41,397 nucleotides of DNA, taken from NCBI RefSeq assembly GCF_902830275.1, contig NZ_CADESW010000035.1, positions 1 through 41,397 on the forward strand, in the 5' to 3' direction. The translations under genes were made by a program, and so were the position numbers. This document shows positions 16,587-24,470 of the stretch, one piece after another; the stretch's first letter is position 1; each line of letters starts with the position of its first letter. This stretch comes from Burkholderia stagnalis (GTDB lineage: Bacteria > Pseudomonadota > Gammaproteobacteria > Burkholderiales > Burkholderiaceae). A model generated the notes under the pieces. The model did no database searches. It was not told where the DNA came from and worked only from the letters and a program-made list of their open reading frames with translations.

Positions 16587-16748
16587 GTATGTTCTCCGAT
16601 TCCGATGAAAACCGCGCGCCGCAAGAGCGGCGACGCACCGCAAGGCTAGGCGCGTTGCGCACACGGTTCAATTCACCTAATCTCACCCGGATTGAATCGA
16701 ATTCAACCCCGCGAATTCAACCCGGCCGCATCCGGCCTGCGAGGCCCC
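16587..16748. promoter_or_regulatory. Divergent PACE/LysR control region
   Basis: An inverted repeat TTGAA-(5)-TTCAA lies at 16692-16706, and GAATTCAAC recurs at about 16721-16729. AT content rises around 16670-16710. This is the expected site for autoregulation and for control of the PACE gene by the LysR protein. Confidence 0.4.
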
Positions 16749-17675
16749 GTGTTCTCAAAACTTCCCCTGACCGCGCTGCGCGTATTCGAATCGTCGGCCC
16801 GGCTCGGTACGTTCAAGGCGGCCGCGCACGAGCTGTCGGTGACGCCCGCCGCGGTGTCGCACCAGATCAAGTCGCTCGAAAGCCGGCTCGGCGTGCTGCT
16901 GTTCGAGCGCGGCGCGAGCGGCGTGCGGCTCACCGACGACGGCGCGCGCCTGTTTCGCGTGTGCCACGACGCGCTGCTCGACCTGAGCCGCGGGCTCGAC
17001 ACGGTGCGACCGGCGCCGGCCGAGCGCACGCTCGTGCTGACGACCACGCCCGCGTTTGCCGCGATGTGGCTGATTCCGCGGCTCGGCCGCTTCCGGCAGG
17101 TTGATCCGCAACTGCACATCAAGGTCGAGACCGGCAACGCGCTGGTCGATCTCGAGCGCGACGCACGCGTCGATCTGGCGATCCGCGCGACGTCGCGCGA
17201 CTTCCCCGCGCTGTTCGAGCACGCGCTGATCGACGAATATTTCGGCGCGTATGCGGCGGCCGGCTTCGACGCGCATCGCGCGGACGGGCCACCGGACCTG
17301 ATCGAGATCGCGTGGGAAACGGCCGCGCCGATGGCGGTGAACTGGCAGTCGTGGTGCCGGGCCGCAGGCCGGACGGCTTGGCTGCCGCGCGCGGTGTTCC
17401 GGCATTACGACGACGAGCATTACGCGCTGCAGGCCGTGCTGCACGGGCAGGGCATCGTGCTGGCCAGCTCGGTGCTCGTGGCCGAGCACGTCGAGCGGGG
17501 CGCGCTCGTGCCGATCGAGCCGTCGGTGCGGCTCGGCGGCGCGCGCTATGTCGCGCTGTGCCGACCAGGCCGCGAGCGTCAGCCGCAAGTCAGGCGCTTC
17601 CTCGACTGGCTCGACGGCGAGCTCGCGCACACGCGCGCGGCGATCGCGCGGATGACGGACGGCGGGCCCGCGTGA
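16749..17675 (+). CDS. LysR-family regulator adjacent to the PACE efflux gene
   Basis: A 308-residue protein. The N-terminal winged helix has L-T-A-L-R-V-F-E-S-S-A-R-L-G-T-F-K-A-A-A and the turn T-P-A-A-V-S-H-Q-I-K-S-L-E; the effector domain begins near residue 90 (TTTPAFAAMWLIPRLGRF, GcvA-like). In Acinetobacter and other bacteria a LysR gene next to a PACE gene acts as its substrate-responsive activator (AceR), so the same is inferred here. GTG at 16749 has GAGG four bases upstream and starts at the homology. An in-frame TTG at 16692 would place the start inside the inverted repeat. The gene converges with the pentahaem cytochrome gene. Confidence 0.85.
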   Translation: MFSKLPLTALRVFESSARLGTFKAAAHELSVTPAAVSHQIKSLESRLGVLLFERGASGVRLTDDGARLFRVCHDALLDLSRGLDTVRPAPAERTLVLTTTPAFAAMWLIPRLGRFRQVDPQLHIKVETGNALVDLERDARVDLAIRATSRDFPALFEHALIDEYFGAYAAAGFDAHRADGPPDLIEIAWETAAPMAVNWQSWCRAAGRTAWLPRAVFRHYDDEHYALQAVLHGQGIVLASSVLVAEHVERGALVPIEPSVRLGGARYVALCRPGRERQPQVRRFLDWLDGELAHTRAAIARMTDGGPA

Positions 17676-17691
17676 CGCCGGGCCCGGCGCA

Positions 17692-19758
17692 TCAGTAGCG
17701 CGCGTCCTTCGGCTTGCCGCCCTTCGGCCAGTCGTGGATCTTGTCCGGGAAATCCGGGCGGGGCTGCGTCGTGAACCAGGCGGCGACGTCGATCGCGTCC
17801 TGATCGCTCAATCCGCCTTGCCCGAGCGGGAAGCGGTCGTGCGCGCCGATCGGCATGTTCTGCTTCACGAACGCCGCGGCCGTGTAGAGGCGCGCCATGC
17901 CGGCCCCGATGTTGAACGACTGGTCGCCCCACAGCGGCGGATAGATCGCGGTGCCGTCGGCGCGCCGCATCCCGGCGCCGTCCGCACCGTGGCAGGACGC
18001 GCACTGGGCCGCGTACACGGCCTTGCCGTTCGCGAGGTCCGGCACCAGCGTCGTGTCGATCTTGCCGACCCCGCGCCCCGCAATCTTGTTCTTCGGGCGC
18101 GCGCCGCCGCGCATCCAGTCGAAGTACGCGACCATCGCCTTCATGTCGTTCGAGTCGACCGGCAGCGGCTTGCCGTTCATCGACCGCCGGAAACACCCGT
18201 TGATGCGCTCCGCGAGCGAGATCACCTTGCCGGCGCGCGGCGCGTAGCCCGGGAACTGCGCGGCCAGGCCGACGAACGGCGACGCATGCGCCACCGTGCC
18301 GGCGTTCAGGTGGCAGCTTGCGCAATTGAGCGCGTCGCCGACGTGGTTCGGCAGCAGCGCCTTCGTGTCGAGATGCAGGCGCATGCCGCGCACCAGCTGC
18401 GGCGCATTCGGCTGGTCGAGCAGGTTCGCGAAGCGGGGCGTGTCGAACGACGGCGCGCCGCCATCCTTCACGGCCAGCGTGCGGCGCATCTTGCGGACGT
18501 CCAGCGCGAACACGGGATCGCTGCGGCCGCCCCAGGTCGAGCGGACGAACGTCAGGATCTCGGCCAGCTCCTGGTCGGACAGGTGACTGAACGCGGGCAT
18601 CGTATAGACGCGCGGATGGGCATCGGTCTGCGGCGTTTGCCACCCGGTCAGCGCGACGTGGATCAGCGAATCCGTTTGCTTCGACAGCACCGCGGGGTTG
18701 CGGGACAGCGGCGGAAACACCGGCGAGAAGCCGTGGCCGTCGACTTGGTGGCAGCTGCTGCAGAACTGCAGGTAGCCGAGCCCGCCCTTTGACGTATAGA
18801 GCGTCGCGGGCGCGCCGTCCGCCGGTTTGCCGTAAGTTGGCGACACGGCGGCCGGCCGGTCCGCCGCCGCGTTCGGCAGCGAGTTCAGGTACACGGCGAT
18901 CGCGGTGAGGTCCGCGTCGCTGAAGTATTGCGTGCTGTGGTGAACCACGTCCGACATGCCGCCGGACGCGGTCGTAAAGCGGTTGCGGCCCGTCTTGAGC
19001 AGCGTGACCAGATCCTCGACCGGCCACAGCGAGCGCAGGTTGACGGCCCGCCACGATTCGACCGTCGAGCCGGACAGATACAACGGCCCGCCGCTGCCCG
19101 CTTCGGACATCGTCTTCTCCTGGAATCCCGCGCCGCGCGGCGTATGGCACGCGCCGCAGTGCCCCGCGCCTTGCGTCAGGTAGGCGCCGCGGTTCCAGGT
19201 CGCGTCCTTGGCCGGGTTGGTCCGGTAGCGCGTGTCGTCGAGGAACAGCATGTTCCAGAGCGCGAGCCCCCAGCGCATGTTGAACGGCCATTTGACGCCG
19301 AGCGGCTTGTTCTCCTGTTTCACCGGCGCGACGCCTTGCTTCAGGTACGCAAAGAGCGCGCGCATGTCGTCATCGCCGAGTTTCGCGAACGACGGGTACG
19401 GCATCGCCGGATACAGATGGTGGCCATCCGCCGCGACGCCCTTGCGCATCGCGCGGTCGAACTGCTCGAACGTGTAGCGGCCGATGCCGGTGGCGTCGTC
19501 CGGCGTGATGTTGGTCGAATAGATCGCGCCGAACGGCGTGTCCAACGCGAGGCCGCCCGCGAGCGGCGCGCCGTTCGGCGACGTGTGGCAGGCGATGCAG
19601 TCGCCGAGACGCGCGACGTACGCGCCTTGTTTCACGAGCTCGGCTTCGTTGGCTTGCGGTGGTTGGGCAGCGATGGCGGTGAAGGCGGGCAGCAGTGCGG
19701 CGATCGAGATGACGGCTTTGACGAGGGACTGCGACAGGCGGCGGATCGATGAGCTCAT
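17692..19758 (-). CDS. Pentahaem cytochrome c: trihaem dehydrogenase-type module fused to TsdA-like thiosulfate dehydrogenase
   Basis: A 688-residue protein with a signal peptide (cleavage near residue 31, AIAA/Q). Five CxxCH sites are seen: C54-H58, C201-H205, C333-H337, C479-H483 and C586-H590. The first three, with their spacing and N-I-T-P-D and G-H-C-G-A-C-H-T-P-R-G segments, match the trihaem cytochrome subunit of membrane alcohol/gluconate dehydrogenases. The last 240 residues match TsdA: LNCASCHLNAG, AERINGCFRRSMNG with C522, and KQNMP with K632/M635. In TsdA the active-site haem is His/Cys ligated; C522 lies 39 residues after H483, close to the family spacing. The inferred role is thiosulfate-to-tetrathionate oxidation with an in-built electron relay in the periplasm. 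No partner dehydrogenase gene is adjacent. The ATG at 19758 lacks a good ribosome site. Confidence 0.85.
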   Translation of the reverse strand: MSSSIRRLSQSLVKAVISIAALLPAFTAIAAQPPQANEAELVKQGAYVARLGDCIACHTSPNGAPLAGGLALDTPFGAIYSTNITPDDATGIGRYTFEQFDRAMRKGVAADGHHLYPAMPYPSFAKLGDDDMRALFAYLKQGVAPVKQENKPLGVKWPFNMRWGLALWNMLFLDDTRYRTNPAKDATWNRGAYLTQGAGHCGACHTPRGAGFQEKTMSEAGSGGPLYLSGSTVESWRAVNLRSLWPVEDLVTLLKTGRNRFTTASGGMSDVVHHSTQYFSDADLTAIAVYLNSLPNAAADRPAAVSPTYGKPADGAPATLYTSKGGLGYLQFCSSCHQVDGHGFSPVFPPLSRNPAVLSKQTDSLIHVALTGWQTPQTDAHPRVYTMPAFSHLSDQELAEILTFVRSTWGGRSDPVFALDVRKMRRTLAVKDGGAPSFDTPRFANLLDQPNAPQLVRGMRLHLDTKALLPNHVGDALNCASCHLNAGTVAHASPFVGLAAQFPGYAPRAGKVISLAERINGCFRRSMNGKPLPVDSNDMKAMVAYFDWMRGGARPKNKIAGRGVGKIDTTLVPDLANGKAVYAAQCASCHGADGAGMRRADGTAIYPPLWGDQSFNIGAGMARLYTAAAFVKQNMPIGAHDRFPLGQGGLSDQDAIDVAAWFTTQPRPDFPDKIHDWPKGGKPKDARY

Positions 19759-20380
19759 TGCGGGTGCGGAGGGGTTCTTCTTGTCAGACGATTCATCGTA
19801 GCGCCGTCCGGTAGTCGCACTGTCTGACGGGAATCAACAAGCCGTCACTCGATCGCGCAATGCATCGTCACGGAACTCGAAACATTCCGGCATCATCCGG
19901 AAATACTTCGATGCGCGCGCAACGATGGTGCGAACGAATGTCGCCGCGCCCGGCGTGCGCGCGTGCACTAGAGTCAATGGCGTATCGGCACCGGAGACAG
20001 TGCGGCATCCGGGCGATGACTGGGCCGGGTTTCGCGGCACGCCGGTCGATGCGCTGGGCGCGGCGCTGGCGCAAGCCGACGTGCTGCCGGATCTCTACGC
20101 GTGCGGGCCGCCCGCGCTCGTGCGTGGCGCACAGGAGGCCGCCGCCGCGGCGGGTGTGCCCGACGCGCAGTTCGCGAGCGAGCGCTTCATCGCGTGATGC
20201 GTCTGTGGGATTGCGCCGGTTTGACGCATGACCGGTGCGACAGGACACCACAGGAATGCGGCCGCTTGAAGATGTAGCATGAAAGCATGGTTAAACGGAA
20301 CGCAACACCCGATCAGGTCGCGCGTTCCGAGTGAAGCAGATATGTGTCGAGAATCGTTGTCACGTTAGTGAGGAATCCAA
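19759..20380. other. Intergenic region with a reductase remnant and an inverted repeat
   Basis: The first 240 bases hold nothing I recognise. The C-terminal remnant of a reductase ends at 20197 (listed separately). GGAACGC (20297-20303) and GCGTTCC (20322-20328) form an inverted repeat 18 bases apart, just upstream of a small ORF, and could be an operator or a leader hairpin. Confidence 0.4.
19998..20197 (+). pseudogene. C-terminal remnant of a ferredoxin-NAD(P)-reductase-type oxidoreductase
   Basis: The frame ending at the TGA 20195-20197 reads ...DDWAGFRGTPVDAL, then LYACGPPALVRGAQEAAAAA and GVP...SERFIA. Y-A-C-G-P-P-x-x-V followed by a helix and G-V-P-x-x-x-x-x-S-E-x-F is the NAD-binding C-terminal end of phthalate/benzoate-dioxygenase-reductase-type flavoproteins. 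The FAD domain and the first part of the NAD domain are missing. The open frame begins at 19925, but its first 25 codons do not match. I interpret it as the leftover of a deleted gene; a short independent protein is less likely. Confidence 0.6.
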
Positions 20381-20491
20381 ATGCTCAACGTCACCTCCGT
20401 TTTGATCAGCCTGGCTCCGATGTGGGCAATGTTGCTCGTCGCATCGTCGGCCGCGGCCTATCTGGTCTTCTGGCGCAAGGCTATCAAGTGA
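20381..20491 (+). CDS. Small single-helix membrane protein (36 aa)
   Basis: ATG at 20381 follows GAGGAAT by four to five bases. The product begins MLNVTSVLISLAPMWAMLLV and ends YLVFWRKAIK. Nearly the whole length is one transmembrane helix with a positively charged C-terminus, so N-out/C-in orientation is likely. It has none of the marks I know for CydX, KdpF or CcoQ-type subunits. An inverted repeat (20297-20328) and its own ribosome site argue that it is real. The function is unknown; its neighbours give no hint. Confidence 0.6.
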   Translation: MLNVTSVLISLAPMWAMLLVASSAAAYLVFWRKAIK

Positions 20492-20511
20492 GCGCATGCC
20501 GCGCTGAACCC

Positions 20512-20548
20512 ACAAAAAACCCTCGCATCCGTTCGGCATGCGAGGGTT
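20512..20548 (-). terminator. Rho-independent terminator of the tetronate operon
   Basis: ACCCTCGCAT (20519-20528) and ATGCGAGGGT (20538-20547) form a perfect 10-bp stem. Read on the minus strand it is followed by TTTTTT, 25 bases after the denD stop. In the plus direction the T-run is poor, but the stem may also slow transcription of the small ORF. Confidence 0.8.
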
Positions 20549-20572
20549 CGTTCGCTTGATGCGATCGCCTTC

Positions 20573-21544
20573 CTAGCGCCGCTCATCCTCGCGATACGCG
20601 CGGATCACGTCGGCAAACGACGTATCGCCCTTCAATCCGAGCGCTTCCGCGCGCGACGTATCCCAGCGCCCCGGCCAGCTGCCGACGATCTTCTCGACGC
20701 GCTCGTCCGGCACATGGCGGATCAGCTTCACCGCATCGTCGCCCGCGACTTCGCGCAGCGCGGCGATCATCTCGTCGACGCTCACTGAAATCCCCGGCAG
20801 GTTGATCACGCGCTTGTTGCCGAGCTGCGCGCCGTCGAGCTCGCAGCCCGCGACCAGCGCGTCGATCGCGCCGCGGGGCGACAGCAGCCACAGGCGCGTC
20901 GAGCCCGGCACCGGGCACACGCTTTCCTCGCCGTTCAGCGGCTCGCGGATGATGCCGCTCGCGAACGACGACGCCGCGGCGTTCGGCCGGCCCGGCCGCA
21001 CGCTGATGGTCGGCAGCCGCAGCACGCGGCCGTCGACGAAGCCGCGCCGTGCGTAGTCGCACAGCAGCAGCTCGGCAATCGCCTTTTCCGCGCCGTACGA
21101 CGATTGCGGGTTCAGCGCGGTGTCGTCCTGCACGACGTCCGGAAGCGCGCCGCCATAGACGGCCACCGAGCTCGTGAACACGACGCGCGGGCGATGGCCG
21201 CGCGCGCGGCACACTTCCAGCAGCGTGCGCGATGCATCGAGGTTGATCCGCATTCCGAGATCGAAATCGGCTTCGGCCTGGCCGCTGACGATCGCCGCGA
21301 GGTGGAAGATCGCGCCGGTCTGCGTATCGATCGCGCTGTCCAGCACGGCCCGATCGGCGATATCGCCGACGATCGATGTCACGCGCGCGTCGCCGAAATC
21401 GCTGCCCTTGACGACGTCGAGCAGCACGAGTTCGGTGATCGGCTGCGCGCGGCTGTCCGCGCCGGTCAGCGTGCCGCGTTCGAGCAGCTTGCGCGCGAGG
21501 CGCTGGCCGAGGAAGCCGGCGCCGCCGGTGATCAGTACTTTCAT
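20573..21544 (-). CDS. denD: D-erythronate dehydrogenase DenD
   Basis: A 323-residue extended short-chain dehydrogenase. The Rossmann motif GGAGFLG is at 7-13, and the catalytic S125-S126 (FTSSVAVYGG), Y150 and K154 (SYGAEKA) are present. DenD oxidises D-erythronate to 2-oxo-tetronate with NAD(P)+. The gene name rests on family resemblance plus an exact pathway context: otnI, otnC, otnK and ltnD all lie in the same operon. It is the last gene, 28 bases after otnI, with a terminator just beyond. No defects are seen. Confidence 0.88.
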   Translation of the reverse strand: MKVLITGGAGFLGQRLARKLLERGTLTGADSRAQPITELVLLDVVKGSDFGDARVTSIVGDIADRAVLDSAIDTQTGAIFHLAAIVSGQAEADFDLGMRINLDASRTLLEVCRARGHRPRVVFTSSVAVYGGALPDVVQDDTALNPQSSYGAEKAIAELLLCDYARRGFVDGRVLRLPTISVRPGRPNAAASSFASGIIREPLNGEESVCPVPGSTRLWLLSPRGAIDALVAGCELDGAQLGNKRVINLPGISVSVDEMIAALREVAGDDAVKLIRHVPDERVEKIVGSWPGRWDTSRAEALGLKGDTSFADVIRAYREDERR

Positions 21545-21572
21545 GTTCGTTCCCGTCGTGGAAATGCTTGGA

Positions 21573-22349
21573 TTACAGGTAAGGCTTCAGCCAGCCGAGG
21601 CCGTCGGACGTGCCGGCCTTCGGACGGTATTCGCAGCCGATCCAGCCGTCGTAGCCGAGCGCGTCGATCAGCGCGAACAGGTACGGATAGTTCAGCTCGC
21701 CGAGGTCCGGCTCGTGGCGCTCGGGCACGCCGGCGATCTGGATATGGCCGATGCCCGCAAAGTCGCGCTTGAGCTTCATCGCGAGATCGCCCTCGACGAT
21801 CTGGCAGTGGTAGCAGTCGAACTGCACTTTCAGGTTCGGCGCGCCGACTTCCGCGCAGATCGCATGCGCGTCGTCCTGCCGGCTGATGAAATAGCCGGGC
21901 ATGTCGCGCTGGTTGATCGGCTCGACGAGGACCGTGATGCCGTGCGCGAAGGCCGCCTGCGCGGCGTGCGCGAGGTTCGCGACATAGGTCGCGCGGTGGC
22001 GCGCACGGTCCTGGCCCGGCGCGATCAGGCCGGCCATCACGTGCAGCTTCTTGTTGCCGATCACGCGCGCGTAATCGAGCGCGGTGTCGATGCCGCGGCG
22101 GAACTCGTCCTCGCGGCCCGGCAGCGATGCGATCCCGCGCTCGCCGGCGGCCCAGTCGCCGGGCGGAGCGTTGAACAGCGCCTGCACGAGGCCGTGCTGG
22201 TCGAGGCGCGCGCGGATGTCCTCGGCGGCGAAGTCGTACGGGAACAGGTACTCGACCGCCTTGAAGCCGTCGTACGCGGCGGCGGCGAAGCGCTCGAGGA
22301 ACGCGTGTTCGTTGTACATCATCGAGAGGTTGGCGGCGAAGCGTGGCAT
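21573..22349 (-). CDS. otnI: 2-oxo-tetronate isomerase OtnI
   Basis: A 258-residue TIM-barrel protein of the hydroxypyruvate-isomerase (AP-endonuclease 2) family. It opens MPRFAANLSMMYNEHAFLER and contains V-E-P-I-N-Q-R-D-M-P-G-Y-F, V-Q-F-D-C-Y-H-C-Q and IGCEYRPKAGT. The Glu residues in VEPIN and GCEYRP and the Asp/His residues in FDCYHCQ match the metal-binding and acid-base residues of Hyi/OtnI. It isomerises 2-oxo-tetronate to 3-oxo-tetronate. A longer overlapping frame through the MFS gene is shadow; the ATG at 22349 starts the homology. It lies 56 bases downstream of the transporter gene. Confidence 0.88.
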   Translation of the reverse strand: MPRFAANLSMMYNEHAFLERFAAAAYDGFKAVEYLFPYDFAAEDIRARLDQHGLVQALFNAPPGDWAAGERGIASLPGREDEFRRGIDTALDYARVIGNKKLHVMAGLIAPGQDRARHRATYVANLAHAAQAAFAHGITVLVEPINQRDMPGYFISRQDDAHAICAEVGAPNLKVQFDCYHCQIVEGDLAMKLKRDFAGIGHIQIAGVPERHEPDLGELNYPYLFALIDALGYDGWIGCEYRPKAGTSDGLGWLKPYL

Positions 22350-22405
22350 GGCAGCAGGTCCTGTCAGTGAGAGGGCGGGGCATCGCACGCGACGCCCCGT
22401 TTCAT

Positions 22406-23731
22406 TTAGCGGTTGACCAGTCTGGCCGGCGTGAGCCAGACGGCGATCGCGCCGATCACGAGCATCGACGCCAGCACGTACATGCCGGACGACGTGCTGT
22501 GCGTCGCGTCCTTCAGGTAGCCGATCAGGTAGGGGCTCGCGAAGCCGGCGAGGTTGCCGATCGAATTGATGATCGCGATGCCGGCCGCGGCCGCGGTGCC
22601 CGCGAGGAACGCGGTCGGCAGCGACCAGAACAGCGGGGCGCAGGTCAGCACGCCGCCCGCGGCGATCGACAGGAATACGATCGACACCGCCGTATTGTGC
22701 GAGTACGACGCCGCCACCGCGAAGCCCACGGCGCCCATCAGCGCCGGCACGATCAGGTGCCAGCGGCGTTCGCGGCGCTTGTCCGCGCTGTGGCCGAACA
22801 CGTTCATCACGACGATCGCGACGACGAACGGAATCGCGGAAAGCAGGCCGATCTGGAACGTATCGGTGATGCCGGTCGACTTGACGAGCGTCGGCATCCA
22901 GAACGTGAGGCCGTACTGGCCCGTGACGAACGCGAAGTAGATCAGCGACATCCACCACATGCGCGGGTCCGAGAACACGGCCTTCAGCGAATGGCCGTGC
23001 TTCTGCTGTTCCTGCGGCTGCGCGGCGATTTCGTCCTCGAGCAGCTGCTTCTCGCGATCGTTCAGCCACTTTGCACTGCGAATGTTGTTGTCGAGATAGA
23101 GGATCGTCGCGATGCCGATCAGCAGCGCGGGCACGGCCTCGATCATGAACATCCATTGCCAGCCGTGGAAGCCCGAGCCGCCGTGGAAGCGCTGCATGAT
23201 CCAGCCCGACAGCGGGTTGCCGAAGATCCCGGACACCGGAATCGCCGACATGAACACCGCGATGATCTTCGCGCGGCGGTGCGACGGGAACCAGTAGGTC
23301 AGGTACAGGATCACGCCCGGGTAGAAGCCCGCTTCCGCGAGGCCGAGCAGGAAGCGCAGCACGTAGAACTGCGTGGGCGTCTGCACGAACGCGAACAGCC
23401 CCGACAGGATGCCCCACGTGATCATGATCCGCGCGATCCAGATGCGCGCGCCGATGCGGTGCATCAGCAGGTTGCTCGGCAGCTCGAACAGGAAGTAGCC
23501 GAGGAAGAAGATCCCCGCGCCGAGCCCGAACACGGTTTCGCTGAACGCGAGATCCTGCGACATCTGCAGCTTCGCGAAGCCCACGTTCACGCGGTCGAGA
23601 TAGGCGACCACGTAGCAGAGCATCAGGAACGGCACGATGCGCCAGAACACTTTCTTGTACGTGAGGTCCAGCTCGGCCGAACCGGCGGCCGAGGCGGACG
23701 AACGGCCTGCGGCCGCGTCGAGAGCAGTCAT
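22406..23731 (-). CDS. MFS transporter, anion:cation symporter (ACS) family; probable tetronate uptake
   Basis: A 441-residue protein with 12 predicted helices. Family marks include the TM1 segment P-F-L-M-L-C-Y-V-V-A-Y-L-D-R-V-N-V-G-F-A and the loop 2-3 motif G-x-x-x-x-x-x-P-S-N. ACS proteins import organic anions such as tartrate, phthalate or hexuronates with a cation. Its position inside the otn operon points to erythronate and/or threonate. The frame is open to 23827, but the ATG at 23731 has GGAGACAACG directly upstream and gives a standard N-terminus. A gap of 100 bases separates it from otnC. Confidence 0.88.
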   Translation of the reverse strand: MTALDAAAGRSSASAAGSAELDLTYKKVFWRIVPFLMLCYVVAYLDRVNVGFAKLQMSQDLAFSETVFGLGAGIFFLGYFLFELPSNLLMHRIGARIWIARIMITWGILSGLFAFVQTPTQFYVLRFLLGLAEAGFYPGVILYLTYWFPSHRRAKIIAVFMSAIPVSGIFGNPLSGWIMQRFHGGSGFHGWQWMFMIEAVPALLIGIATILYLDNNIRSAKWLNDREKQLLEDEIAAQPQEQQKHGHSLKAVFSDPRMWWMSLIYFAFVTGQYGLTFWMPTLVKSTGITDTFQIGLLSAIPFVVAIVVMNVFGHSADKRRERRWHLIVPALMGAVGFAVAASYSHNTAVSIVFLSIAAGGVLTCAPLFWSLPTAFLAGTAAAAGIAIINSIGNLAGFASPYLIGYLKDATHSTSSGMYVLASMLVIGAIAVWLTPARLVNR

Positions 23732-23831
23732 CGTTGTCTCCAATCCAGTGATGGTGAGTGCCGGCGGCGCGTACGCCGCCGGTCGTAGGTGTGTGCTGAG
23801 TGAAGGGCCCGCGCACACGGCGGGCAACGGA

Positions 23832-24470
23832 TTACCAGCGCGCGCCGAACGTCTCGCGCAATTCGTCGAGCGCCGCGTCCGGCAGCGGCGCGGGCTTCGG
23901 TTCGGTCATCAGCCACAGGCGCGCCGTTTCCTCGAGCTCCTCGAGCGCGTACGACGCCTGCGACACCGACGGGCCCCACATCACCGGGCCGAGACGGTCG
24001 AGCAGCACGCCGCGCACGCGATCGGCGAGCGCGGCGACTTCGGCCGCGACAGCCGGGTCGCCGGGGCGGCGGTAGCGGATCAGCGGAATGTGGCCGACCT
24101 TCATCACGTAGTACGGCGTGATCGGCGGCAGCACGTCGGTGTCGCGCCACACGCCCGCAAGCGTCAGCGCGACGAGATGTGTCGAATGCGTATGCACGAT
24201 GCCGTTCGCTTCGGCGTTGCGCGCGTAGATGCCGCGATGCAGCGTCAGCGTCTTCGACGGCCGGCCGCCCGACACCGGCTGGCCGTCGAGGCCGACCTTC
24301 GCGATGTCGTTCGGGTCGAGGCGGCCGAGGCATGCGTCGGTCGGCGTGATCAGCCAGCCGTCGTCCAGACGCGCGCTGATGTTGCCCGCGCTGCCGACCG
24401 CATGGCCGCGCGCATACAGGCTCGCGCCGACCACGCAGATCTCTTCGCGCAGTGTTGCTTCGTGGCTCAT
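23832..24470 (-). CDS. otnC: 3-oxo-tetronate 4-phosphate decarboxylase OtnC
   Basis: A 212-residue class II aldolase/adducin-family protein. G-N-I-S-A-R-L, the phosphate-binding G-R-P-S-K-T-L-T-L-H and the zinc motif H-T-H-S-T-H are present. OtnC converts 3-oxo-tetronate 4-phosphate to dihydroxyacetone phosphate and CO2. Its ATG overlaps the otnK stop by four bases (24467-24470), so the two are translationally coupled. Length is the family norm. The name is supported by the neighbouring kinase and isomerase rather than by residues unique to OtnC. Confidence 0.88.
   Translation of the reverse strand: MSHEATLREEICVVGASLYARGHAVGSAGNISARLDDGWLITPTDACLGRLDPNDIAKVGLDGQPVSGGRPSKTLTLHRGIYARNAEANGIVHTHSTHLVALTLAGVWRDTDVLPPITPYYVMKVGHIPLIRYRRPGDPAVAAEVAALADRVRGVLLDRLGPVMWGPSVSQASYALEELEETARLWLMTEPKPAPLPDAALDELRETFGARW

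Noticed and set aside
21573..23816. 747-codon minus frame that seems to fuse the MFS gene and otnI
   Set aside because: Only the last 258 residues are otnI; the upstream part is the MFS gene read out of frame. No fusion exists.
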